Below, piece after piece: positions 47,801-57,800 of a DNA stretch of 64,000 nucleotides; within the stretch, counting starts at the first letter, position 1; every line of letters starts with the position of its first letter. Below the pieces are notes generated by a model. It was not told the origin of the DNA. It worked only from the letters and a program-made list of their open reading frames with translations, and searched no databases. The stretch is from Ectocarpus siliculosus (Eukaryota > Sar > Phaeophyceae > Ectocarpales > Ectocarpaceae): contig FN648379.1 in assembly GCA_000310025.1 (NCBI GenBank), positions 124,328 to 188,327 of the forward strand, read 5' to 3'. The position numbers and the translations under genes are program-made.

Positions 47801-50517
47801 AGGTCCTTGCCAAGACAATAACGTCGTTCCAAACACCACCGCCCAGATACTGCACTGTTTTTTTCTCCGCGCCTGTCGACTTTCATCGGTTCCTGTTGAT
47901 GGAGCGATGGTGGTGTGGACAAGGTTCCTTCTATCCTTCACCCGCCAGCCGCTGGGTTTCGGGTGTCTGCTCCCTCGTGTTTTTCCTCCTGAATTTTCTG
48001 ATTGTCGTTTCGATGTATTTTCGCCCGCTGATTTCGTGTCGTGCCTTCAGAGGGTGGCTCAAGTACCTGTCCTTCCTGTTCTACGGGTTCGGGGGGCTCC
48101 TGCACAACGAGGTACGGCGGTAGACAGCAGTATTATGCCTACGTCAACCAGAATACTATTCTTATTTCTCAACGAAACGAAGGCGCTGTTGGTACCAAAC
48201 CCGGCCTTTTTTTCTAGGGCTGGGGGGGGGGGGGGGGGTGTACTCATAGTCGTGCATGCCGTAGTCGTTTGACCATTGACCTCGCATCCCTACAAAGCCG
48301 GGACGGAGCACGCCGGGTTCTCACCGGACCAGGCTCTCACATCACCAAGCGCAAAGCGCCGTGAGGTATTTGGCGAGTCGCATGAAGGGTGAGCTGCATC
48401 CTGCTAAGGGTGTTCGGCATCTTGTGCTTACTTCCTTGCGTACGGATGACAGCTACGTATGACTTAATTTATTTTCTGGTGCTTTCACTTCCAGAGACAG
48501 TTGTAAGCACTGTGTAACTGCCTCGAGGAAGCTTGACCATTTTAACACAACGTGGTGCGATCATCCCCCGATTGCGCGGAGTGAGGGTTCTCGCCCGCAC
48601 AACATGATCTACTCGACCACCATTATGGTTACCGCCAAAAAAAAAAAAACCGAGGTAAAAAAAAAAAAAACGGTAACCTGGTTGCCGAGTTCACGAAGTG
48701 AACTGGCTTATTTTACAACGTCGTTGCCAAGCGACGAAAACCCAATCCCGATGGCAAACACCGAGTGGGGGGCTTGTTTTACAACGTCTTTGCCAAGCGA
48801 CGAAAACCCAAACCCCGATGGCAAACACCGAGAGGGGTGGGGGGGGGGGGGGGGGGGGGGGCCTAACCCTTTTTTTGGGGGGGAAAACCTTTTGNNNNNN
48901 NNNNNNNNNNNNNNTGACCATTCACCCCGCCCCCCTTTCAAGAGGGAACAAGGGGGGGGGGGGGGGGGGTATCTCGCCCCGTGGACCCTCGAGCATGCCG
49001 CTGCAGAGCACGGGTGTTGTGTCAGCGTGTCGGCGCGTGGCGGAGATAGAGAAATCGGTTTTCTTGTCCCAAACGAATCCAAGGTTTTCTCCGTTCCTCT
49101 CTGCGCCACCGGGGGCAGTAGCGGCACCAGTTTTTAGCAATTCGCCGGCACGCCCGTTTCCCCGTCGCGTGTCTCAAGTTCCCGACATCGTGTTGCCTGG
49201 CCCTTGCCGTTGCTTGTCCCCACGTTCGGGGCAGTTCCACGGGCGGGAGTACTCTTGCGAGAACGCCACGGGCAAGGGGCTGTCAGGCCTGGACGCGTGC
49301 GCGACGAACGGGTCCGGCACGGTCACAGGACAGGACATCCTGGACGAGTTCGGGTGAGAGCGGGGGCCACTAGAAGATTGTGGGCGGGGGGGGGGTGCTC
49401 GTAGTTGTGCATGCCGTAGTCGTTAGACCATTCACCTCGCAACCCTACAAAGCCGGGACGGAGCACGCCGGGTTCTCACCGGACCAGGCTCTCACATCAC
49501 CAAGCGCGAAGCGCCGTGAGGTATTCGACGAGTTGCGTGAAGGGTGCGCTGCATCCTGCTAAGGGTGTTCGGCATCTTGTGCTTACTTCCTTGCGTACGG
49601 ATGACAGCTGCGTATGACTTAATTTATTTTCTGGTGCTTTCACTTCCAGAGACAGTCGTAAGCACTGTGTAACTGCCTCGAGGATGATTGACCATTTTCA
49701 CACAACGTGGTGCGATCATCCCCCGTTGCGCGGAGTGAGGGTTCTCCACCCCGCACAACATAATCTACTCGACCACCATTTTGGTTACCGCCAAAAAAAA
49801 AAACCGAGGTAAAAAAAAAAAACGGTAACCTGGTTGCCGAGTTCACCAAGTGAATTGGCTTGTTTAACAACGTCGTTGCCAAGCGACGAAAACCCAATCC
49901 CGATGGCAAACACCGAGGGGGGGCTTGTTTTACAACGTCTTTGCCAAGCGACGAAAACCCAACCCCGATGGCAAACACCGGGGGGGGGGGTTGTGGGCGG
50001 GGGGTTGTCATTTCTGATGACCATACCAATGAACAAACACCACACCCGTTAGTCCAAGCTATTTGCTTTGAGAGTAGACACCGAATTCGGTGAACGTCTA
50101 GCACGGTGAGTACCACACCGCGGGGCTGTCGTGTGTCTCATGTAACTTCACACCCAAGTCTTCTTGACACTTAAAAATACCAATATTTTTACCCGTCAGA
50201 TTACTTTACGTTGAAGTATGTCTTCACCGCCCGTGCTGCAGGCGGTGCAAGTCGAAAAAACATAAGGTACCCCACTCGCCCCAGCAGTTCACGGTATTTA
50301 TGATGCAATGACTACGGGAATTCACCAACTCACCACTCGGACTACTCCCGCACGCGCTAACCACTCGATCTCCCTCCCCCCTCGCATATCAACTTTTTCC
50401 TCCAGATTCTCGAACGTGAACGTTTGGCAAAACGTCGGCATCCTCGCAGCGATGATCGTCGGCATGAGGTTCCTGACGTACCTTTTGATGCGGAGATTCA
50501 CAAAGACGAGGACATGA
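38884..50517 (+). CDS. ABCG-type half-transporter (ABC superfamily, NBD-TMD order)
   Basis: ATP-driven membrane exporter, about 690 residues. Exons: 38884-39108 (probable), 40749-40871 (or from 40733), 41336-41479, 41774-42023, 42411-42431, 42832-43023, 43594-43760, 44041-44190, 44547-44687, 45364-45582, 46118-46223, 47126-47165, 48051-48111, 49235-49353 and 50406-50517 (TGA at 50515). Phases agree throughout; the acceptor at 40749 is preferred because only it is in phase with the first exon. Nucleotide-binding domain: Walker A GPSGSGKTS, Q-loop FVFQ|DD, signature ISGGERKRVSIGVE, Walker B VLFL-DEPTSGLD split over a 21-nt exon, H-loop SIHQP. Linker: NSADWILDL. Membrane domain: QIFVVALIASAIWW, the ERGLMIRERSTGSYRVGPYF elbow, FLAKSTSDI, LLISTSIADIF, GGFYVNNNNVPE, LKYLSFLFYGF, a Cys-containing outer loop with possible N-glycosylation sites (NAT, NGS), and a last helix before RRFTKTRT. 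Substrate unknown. It should act as a dimer. Confidence 0.93.
39177..39184 (+). repeat. target-site duplication, left copy (GTTGAAAG)
   Basis: The 8-bp word GTTGAAAG directly precedes the element beginning CAAGGGTTTACTCGG. An identical copy follows the element at 40582-40589. Confidence 0.85.
39185..40581. mobile_element. non-autonomous hAT-like DNA transposon, 1,397 bp, with CCGCC arrays
   Basis: Terminal inverted repeats are CAAGGGTTTACTCGG on the left (39185-39199) and, in reverse complement, CAAGGGTTTATTCGG on the right (40567-40581), 14 of 15 identical. Both sides are flanked by the same 8-bp duplication GTTGAAAG. An 8-bp target duplication with short terminal repeats is the mark of hAT-type elements. 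The interior has no transposase-like frame; it consists of three blocks of TTACCGCC/CCGCC words (39210-39352, 39660-39840, 40165-40580) separated by ordinary sequence. It sits in the first intron of the ABCG gene and leaves the donor (aaa|gtacgg) intact. Confidence 0.8.
39836..39925 (+). repeat. tRNA-like segment inside the hAT-like element
   Basis: The words TTGGCTGAGTGAGTAGACG (A-box-like) and GAGTTCGAGTCCAC (B-box-like) are spaced roughly as in a tRNA with a long variable arm. The acceptor stem cannot be formed convincingly. It may be a SINE head or captured tRNA fragment, not a working gene. Confidence 0.3.
40582..40589 (+). repeat. target-site duplication, right copy (GTTGAAAG)
   Basis: Identical to 39177-39184. 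Removing the element and one copy restores a continuous intron sequence ending ...ggtttgttgaaagtacggg. Confidence 0.85.
42411..42431 (+). CDS. 21-nt micro-exon of the ABCG gene (Walker B / D-loop)
   Basis: The previous exon ends CTT-G and this exon supplies AC-GAG-CCG-ACG-TCC-GGA-TTA-G, completing Asp and encoding EPTSGL plus the first base of the next Asp. The following exon starts AC-TCC-AGC. Donor is g|gtacgc and acceptor ggaag. Without it the catalytic Glu and the D-loop would be lost and the conserved DEPTSGLD motif destroyed. Confidence 0.85.
   Translation, partial: TSRRPD
45056..45115 (+). repeat. fragment of the 0.6-kb dispersed repeat (end segment)
   Basis: The text gatgcgaggtcaatggtcta, acgactacggcatgc, catgagtaccccccc matches the outer end of the longer repeats at 48222, 49385 and 52434. 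Only this end is present. Confidence 0.55.
45235..45330 (+). repeat. dispersed repeat with a tRNA-like segment, copy 2
   Basis: It contains ccaatgctccgtcctctcga, ggacgcgtggtcagtggtct, agccgctaaggcacatgca and aaacatgagtacccccc, the same series as the minus-strand copy at 3716-3815. It lies in the intron just before the ABCG exon at 45364. Confidence 0.5.
48222..48840 (-). repeat. 0.6-kb dispersed repeat, copy A
   Basis: From the G-run and gtactcat end through ccgggttctcaccggaccag, ggtgttcggcatcttgtgct and ggttaccgcc(A)n ccgaggta(A)n cggtaacc to two 66-bp units containing gccaagcgacgaaaaccc. It is nearly identical to copy B at 49385-49990. GGTTACCG/CGGTAACC and AGTTCAC/GTGAACT form short palindromes. 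It lies in the ABCG intron before the exon at 49235. No protein frame. Confidence 0.8.
48895..48914. other. assembly gap (20 N)
   Basis: Twenty N just after copy A of the dispersed repeat, between long G runs, within an ABCG intron. Confidence 0.99.
49385..49990 (-). repeat. 0.6-kb dispersed repeat, copy B
   Basis: Collinear and near-identical with copy A, in the same orientation, in the next ABCG intron. The differences are small substitutions and shorter A and G runs. The ABCG exon 49235-49353 is thus bracketed by two direct repeats. Confidence 0.8.
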
Positions 50518-51359
50518 ACGCCGCGTATGTTAATAATGCCGGTATTTTGTCAAATATGGTAGGCGGAGGCTGGCTTTGGGGCGAACGTCCCGCGCTGCTC
50601 GGTGTTGTGCCTGTGATAAAATATCGGGTGTCCGCTGCCGTTACAGAATGAATAGAAAAAATAACTCGTGGTAACTTTAAGGTGTTCTCTATGGGTGTTT
50701 TGAAAGCGAAATGATGTCGTTGATGGACCTAGGCAGAGTGGGGTTCGGTAGGGCGGGGTTGGATGCGAGCCAGCTTGGTTCGCCGGTGGCAGTCAAAGGG
50801 GGCGAAAGGCTTCCGGGACGCTGAACTTGCGGAAGGAAGCGGCCTGCGGGTGCGAGGGTTGTACGATAGGTTTGTGGGTAGGAAAAACGTGGCCATCAAA
50901 CAACGCAGGGGTCATCAACTTTGTCTCTCTCTTTGTCGACATTGTGAGGAGCACGCTGTTCCTTGATTGTGAGGTGATTTGTGCAGCTTGGTGGTACAGG
51001 GCCAGGCAGAAATGGCAGTGGGTGGCGGCGGCAGTGAACCCTGCAGCGGCAAAGCAGGTGGATGTGGCTTCCTTGTCTTTTGTTGGGGATGTAAACATGC
51101 ATGTGGGGGAAGGCACCTACAAATAGGTCCCTATCCTGGAGCTCGTTGTAGAGATTTCATATTTTGTTTCGATTTTTGAGGACAATACTATAGGACGGTA
51201 TGCATGTGTTGGCACAGTTCAGGTCTTCGTCTCGAAGACCAGTCATTGGTTGGGGATGCACGTTATTGAGACTCGTGTGAACAATCTTCGAGTGGGAGCG
51301 TAGCTGCTGCAAGCGTACACCCTTCGTGCAACGTTGGTGCCAAAGTCACGAACAAGTTT
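50518..51359. other. 3' flank of the ABCG gene
   Basis: The presumed 3' UTR of the ABCG gene. A frame at 50827-51126 is open but resembles no family and lacks splice signals. Confidence 0.4.
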
Positions 51360-51914
51360 TTGGAGAAAACCGCGTCTGTCTCTTCTCGGTCTTCTCTTGT
51401 CACCGAAGTGATTTCGTGCTTCGATTTTCGCGACCCCCTCGATGACACACCGAAGCTCCACGCAATTTTTGAGCCGCCCCCCGACGGCCTGAGCAACCAA
51501 GCGGCCATCGCATCGCCCGTGTCGCATGACGGTACGCTCCATCAGTACGTTCAATGCGGTGTTGTGCTTGCGTGTGTTCATGGAGAGCCAAGGCAACCGA
51601 AACTAAAACACTTCATGCAGTGTTTTTTTCATTTAGTTTGTCTATTTTGCAAGTAACTTGCGTGGGTGGATGGTTTTTCATGTGTCAGCGTGCAGCGGGG
51701 GCGAGAGCCTTGACGGCGGCACCTGGGACGGAATATTCCAGGTGTGGGGGGGTAAACTTGTGTACTTAGTTTTAGAACGTGTCACCTGTGCCTTGGTAGT
51801 ATCTTGAGCCCCCCACGCATTCGTAGGTCAAGTCTATGCGGGGAACCGGCACGGCTGGTGCGATCCCGGCGAAACACCCCGGTCTACGGTGGTAGTTACG
51901 ATAGAATCATGTGA
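51360..51914 (+). CDS. candidate exons of an unidentified plus-strand gene
   Basis: Three stretches look coding. At 51390-51560 the frame reads TEVISCFDFRDPLDDTPKLH, FEPPPDGLSNQAAIASPVSH. At 51689-51741 (after gtgtcag, before gtgtgg) it reads CSGGESLDGGTWDGIFQ. At 51827-51912 it reads QVYAGNRHGWCDPGETPRST, VVVTIES before a gtgagt donor; a second frame of the last two blocks is also open and ends in TGA at 51912-51914. The phases of the preferred frames do not match, so the model is unresolved and no domain is recognised. Confidence 0.3.
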
Positions 51915-52433
51915 GTTTTCTGTCTTGATCGGCGATCTTGGGTTGTTTTTGATTGGTTAATATTCATGTATTGCTTGGCCTCGTGTCTCGCGGGAGCGGT
52001 GATGGGCTCTGTGTACGATCTCCTTTGTCTGGCTGTTTCGGGCACTATTTATGTTGTACTCTTACCGCGTTTGTGTTGATTTGTCTGCGTCCGTTGTTAT
52101 CTCTCCCAGATAGTTCTTCGGTACCGTCTCATGGGTCTGTAGTTAGTCAGCGACCACATAATGTCTCCGTCAGTTGGTATCGATGCTATACGGTGCTGAG
52201 CTGAGGTAGACGGGTGATAAAAATATGACAACAGGAACAATAACAACGTACGGCCATCTCATGAGGCGGTTATGCACACACTACCGCGCTCTGTGAGCCC
52301 GATACGTGGGAGGATGGACAGAGCAGACAGCTTCCAACAACGGTGAAAAGGGCTGATACAGCCGCTCATCTCGTCCGCGTTGCCTGTGACGATTTGGGGG
52401 CAACAGTCAGGGCGCGTTTGTTGTGCTTGACAC

Positions 52434-52720
52434 CCTCGAGGCAGTTACACAGTGCTTACGACTGTCTCTGGAAGATAAATCGCCAGAAAATAAATAAACT
52501 CATTCGCAGCTGTCATCCGTATGCAAACAAGTAAGCACAAGACGCCGAACACCCTTAGCAGGATGCAGCGCACCCTCCATGCGACTCGCCGAATACCTCA
52601 CTTCGCGCTTGGTGATGTGCTAGCCTGGTCCGGTGAAAATCCGGGGTGCTCCGTCCCGGCTTTGTAGGGTTGCGAGGTCAATGGTCTAACGACTACGGCA
52701 TGACGACCATGAGTACACCC
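52434..52720 (+). repeat. 0.6-kb dispersed repeat, copy C (inverted, truncated)
   Basis: This is the reverse complement of the first half of copies A and B: ctcgaggcagttacacagtg, agcacaagacgccgaacacc, tagcaggatgcagcg, ggcgaggtcaatggtctaac-like end and catgagtacacccc. The palindromic A-run part and the 66-bp units are missing. Confidence 0.75.
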
Positions 52721-52725
52721 CTAAT

Positions 52726-54831
52726 GGCAATGATTTCACATGTCCTCCGTGCGACCTGGCGTACGTGAACAGGAGACCTGCAGAGATGTTCCTCGTTGAG
52801 AGTGAGAAAGGAAGACATTTTTCGCGTGCTCCGTCACGTTACCATGGGGGGGGTGAGGATTTTCCCAACCTCAGTGATAGGCAGGCGCTAAAAACAATTG
52901 TGGGGCTCCACCGTCCAAAAGCACATTCACCAATTATTGTTTATTGCTCAGAAATGCTTGCGAATCACCCCGGTTTATTGGCGGCGGACGGGTGATTCCC
53001 AGCACCTCAACTGCCAACCTTGCACAAACACTGTCTCTTCTCTTTATCACAAGCACGCAAACGGGGAACCACGACCAGGACACAACACGCGATAAGGTTG
53101 GGATAGTCAGACACCCAATAACTTGCCCGCACCCCGACTGCACTGAGAACAAGATGTCCACAAAAACAATGTATTTTCGATCCGTTTCCCCTGAAGGCTT
53201 ATTCGAAAGTTATTGACGGACGGACAGACAGGCCACCAAGACACCATTTTTCGTGGTGGTCACCCGTGTGGGTCCGCCAATGCTACCCTACGTTCTGGCC
53301 ACGCACTCCCATAACTTCCCAACACGCCCTTCCGCGTGACCGTACTCCAGCCCCACGTGTTCTCTCTTACAGAACGCGGGAGTGGATGAGTCGACCATCG
53401 TTTTCATGATCAAGGGTCCCCGGTGACATTGTCACAAATTACTAAATCCTCTTCCCGGTACACAACAAAACCGCCGGTATCTTCGTCTACGGCCACTCTA
53501 CTCTTCTCTCCAGAAACACTCAATACTTCGGTCTGCGAGGTGATTGACCAACGATCGCCACCGCCGACAAAATGCCCCTGAACAATATACTCCACCAGAA
53601 ACACTACGCGTGAACAGTCTATAAACAGTGGAAGAGCAGCGTGCCCCCTTCTGCGTCGACTCATGGCGGTGCGCTCCCTCGCTATCTCTACCAGTCCAGA
53701 GGCTCCGCTCTACCCAGGTCAGGTCTCACGATCCGCGCGCTCCCGATTAGTCTCTCAGGCAGCTCGTCTTCGGATTCCCCCTGGCACGATATCATGTGGC
53801 ACGATCGGGGACCAACAATTGGTGCGGGTTAATTTAGGGAGAAAACACGCAACAATCTATTGATATTTGCCCCAAGCTGCTGTGGTCTCTCACGGTGCAA
53901 GCTAAGTAGCGCTGTACAATCGAGCAACATTGAGGGGGGGGTTGAAATTGTGCCTTCCCCCGTCTTGCTTCTTTCGCCGACCTGAAGAGTGGGTAAGGTG
54001 TGGATGGAGCTAGGAGCTGCACGTTCGCGCCTGACATTGATGAAGTGACGTAAGATAATAGGACAAGAGGAACACACAATGAGGAGCGAACCGAGCAAAA
54101 TCTCTCCGAGATTTTCACGTGACTGTGCACCATCTAGAACGTGCAACACACGGCAACCAGCGGATGACGCAGAGCGAGAGAGGCGCTCGATGTGGAGAGA
54201 CACGAGAGATTCCTGCAGACATCCTTCCCGCTGCACCAACCAGCTCCGCGACCAAGGCAACGCTGCAACACTATTTTAAACGACCATATCGACACCAAAA
54301 CGTACACGGCAATACGTGACACTATCTATCCGTGGTTGGGAGGTATAATCCCGGCGAGTTGTTTATTCCGTATTCCGTGCCCCAAGAGTCGAAAGCGCTC
54401 GTTCGTGAGCAAACTTGGGTAACAAATGGCTGCCGTTCTTTTGTTGGGAGAAAAAATGAAAGCACGCATGCACCGCAGAGGCGATCTTCGTTCACCCCCG
54501 TCGAAACCCTGAAGTTCGAGAGGTGGCCGTAGGGCAGGTAGAACTGCAAGCGACGGTAGCGTATGGGATATATCACATAAAAAAAATTCGGTCAACACCA
54601 TCCTGTGGCAGACTATGTAGCCTCGAAACCTGAAACAGTGTAAATCAGGCCCCGTCGTGGCCAAACACACCGAAAGGCCGAACGCCAGTCGACGAGGGCG
54701 GGGAAATTTCGCAGTACATATCCACGCAGAACAAAAAACAAAACTGGTACATTCGAACCGAGGCCCAAAGGAGATTCTCTTGCCCTCTCCATCAACACGG
54801 CAGTGTCGTGTGTTAGGGCTGGCGAACGAAC
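52726..54831. other. region with unassigned open frames between two genes
   Basis: At 52726-52995 a plus frame (GNDFTCPPCDLAYVNRRPAE, MFLVESEKGRHFSRAPSRY) and at 53410-53664 a minus frame (VFLVEYIVQGHFVGGG, EVLSVSGEKSRVAVDEDTGG) have protein-like composition but more A/T than nearby genes. They may be mobile-element remains. The last exon(s) of the minus-strand DUF1336 gene should be here, but I could not place them. Confidence 0.3.
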
Positions 54832-57800
54832 CTGAAGGGCGAAGGCCAGGTCTAGCACGAGGTTCTTGGCGTAGCCGCCGGCGAGGTGGGTGGCATTGCT
54901 AGCCAGGGTGCTCGACCCCACGTCGATGTCCACCTCGAAGTATCCGGGCCTAACGTTCGCTCATTCAGTAGCGAAGAGGAGATGGTTGGTAGAATCACGA
55001 GATGGAAGGGGGAATGGTAGGGAGGCGAGCCCGACCACGGCTACTCGATGAGCAACAAGGCTGGACGGAGGTCACAACATTGAGCGAATTTGTCTCGCAT
55101 TGCTCGGTACGATGCTAGAGGCCTGCCATCCCGTCTTCGCGTCCTTACACTCAGGGTTCGTTCGGATGTCGATTTTCACGTCAACTTGAGGCATCACAGC
55201 GGCGCCCACCCATAAAATGAAACGCAAAAGTTGCGTTCAATGCACGCCGCGCACCGGCTCTGCAAGAGACGTCGCTACACCGTATCCAATCCCAACACCA
55301 AGAAGGGGAGCACAGCGCGGCTGCCCCGCCAAACTGTCTCACGCGAGGCGGCCGAAGCCATGCAAACACCGCTACAACGCACCAGCCCCACAGGCACACC
55401 ATGCACTTGCATGACAGTGGGCAATCGTGTTGCCGCGGCACTTCGTGTTGTGCTCTTCTGGCAACACCCGGTTCCCCCTCCTGCCGGAGGCCTACCGAAA
55501 GCCCACCGAAAAACACTCAATCCGTCGTTGTGGGGATCAACACGCGCACGTGCAGTGCTCTGCTTCAGCCAGAACAAAACACATGGCCGCGCACGACAAG
55601 CCTTGCTCACCTCCGGAAGTATCTCGCCGTCAGCTTCTTCCCGATGACGCACGGCTTGCCGACGGCCTTCCGCACGACCCACGGCCCTTCCAATACCTTC
55701 GGGAACAGCTTCAGTCGGCGGTTTCGGATGTCGTTGAGCGGAAGCCCTCCCTCCAAGTCCAGGGAAATGTACCTTATTTTCGACAGTGCAGTCGACCGAT
55801 ACAAACGAGGGGAGAGAGGAGGGACCGATTTTGCTTGCCATGTACCATGGTAAGCTTTTTACACGCACCATTTAGTTCTTGCCTGGGGTACAGCCTGTTC
55901 GCCACCAACACGAACCAGCAAGCACCATTACACTCCTTATCGAGACACCTTACATATCTGGGGTCCAACCATGAGAAACAGTCATGAAAAAAACAATACT
56001 GCTGTCTCCATATCCGTGGCGCCTTTCCTCTATCGCAGAGATCCGAGCAACACTCGCAATGAAGACAAGCGACCACGGATGAGCAGGCCAATGCACAGCT
56101 CGAATAGAATGCGACCTTTCGCAGTCCCAAGGGCATAAGACTGCCATACCACAACCCAACAAAAACTCCAGGTCACAATTCGGAAGGCCTTGATCGACCA
56201 CCAAATTGGGGGACGTGTTTCGGCGACTTAAGTCGAGGGCTCGTTGTAGGGGCAACCAACGATTCTCGTGTGCGGACACAACGCGGTCCAGGGATCAATG
56301 TAGGAACGCCCTTTTTTCTCGGGGACAAGACAGACCAACGGCCAGGGGAGAGCACCAAGCTAAAAGGGGGCGACGCGAATACCCGACTGTCCCCACCCCA
56401 CCACCTATGACACCGTCTGTGGTGCCACGTTAAGGAGGCAGGTGGCAAGGAAGGCTGTGCACGGGTGATGGGACCATTCAGGAGGTGCAAACATGAGGAC
56501 ACAGGCTTCCCTCGATAGACACGAGACCGAGGTCGTGGTAGTCTTCTCATTTTAAACGTTTTCCAATAGCAATTAAACGTTTTCCGATAGCAGACGACTG
56601 CTAGATCGCCAAGAACTCGAAAAAAAGGGTGCTCAACAGTGCTGGAAATGAGCCCTTACCTCGTGAAAAGCCTGAGAAAGTTGCTGTCCTCTGGAGAAAG
56701 CCTGCCCGCTTTGTCCGCTTCCATCGCCTCCTTCAGACGCATCCCCCAGCACAGCACCACGCTGTGGGCCCGGTCCCCGGGCATCTGGTAAAAAAACACA
56801 AGACATATATGAAGAGGAGAAAAAACCCATTAGAAATCATTAGGGATTGGTGTTGGATATGAATAGGAGGAGAAAAAAATCATTAGAAATTATTAGGCAT
56901 TGGTGTTGGCTCCTGCTTCCATTGTCCATGTCCATGACACCTCTCGATATGCACATGGGATGATGTATTTCTCATCAGAAACACCATGGTGTCGGTTCCT
57001 AGTCGCTGTGCATGTTCGATAACACTTCAAAGCACCACGTATCATCCATGCCAAACAAATTGCTAAACCCAGCAACGGATCAGAGGATATCTTTCTGATC
57101 AGAAATTGGTGTTGGTGCTGCCTCCTTTGTACCTTTTGATGACACCTTAAAGCAATACATATTCACCCATACTAAAAGGAGGGAAAACCAGCGTGGATAC
57201 TGCCCACAACACAAACATATGCCGAGGAGAACCACAAAAACAAAGCCAGAACACCAAAGCGATGTAGAGCAAAACAACAAAAGGAACATCGATACAGTTG
57301 GCACTGCCGCTGCCGTCTGGTGTGGCTGAACTCGCCCCCCCTGCCTTGAGATATACCAACCTGGATGTTCACAATGAAGAGAAACGGCGGGTTGGGCCCC
57401 GACTGAAAAAAGGCCACCCTGTCCTTCATCCGCCCGTGAGCGCAGATGTGGTCAACCCGGAACAGATGGTGTCTGGATGAAGAACGAAATGCGCACAATG
57501 ACACCGAAGGGCTTTGGGTGGGAAGGGCGCAGGCGCAAAACACGCGGGGCTTGCGTAGGGGAGACGTACAATGCAGGTAAACCGCTTGGTTACGTACAAC
57601 ATGGAATGTAGGCGGGGCGGGGGTACCCGTGTGTGCGGGCGTCGTTCAAAAAGCAGCCCCCCAACCGTGCCAACTGGCCGGCCAATGAAAATATGCCGTT
57701 CTAGTTGGCATACAGGCGCATACAGCAAACGTCATGTGGGGGGTGTTTTCTTCCTTCGGAAAAGCAAAACCGTTCACTCGTTCTTGCTCTTTCGGGGGTT

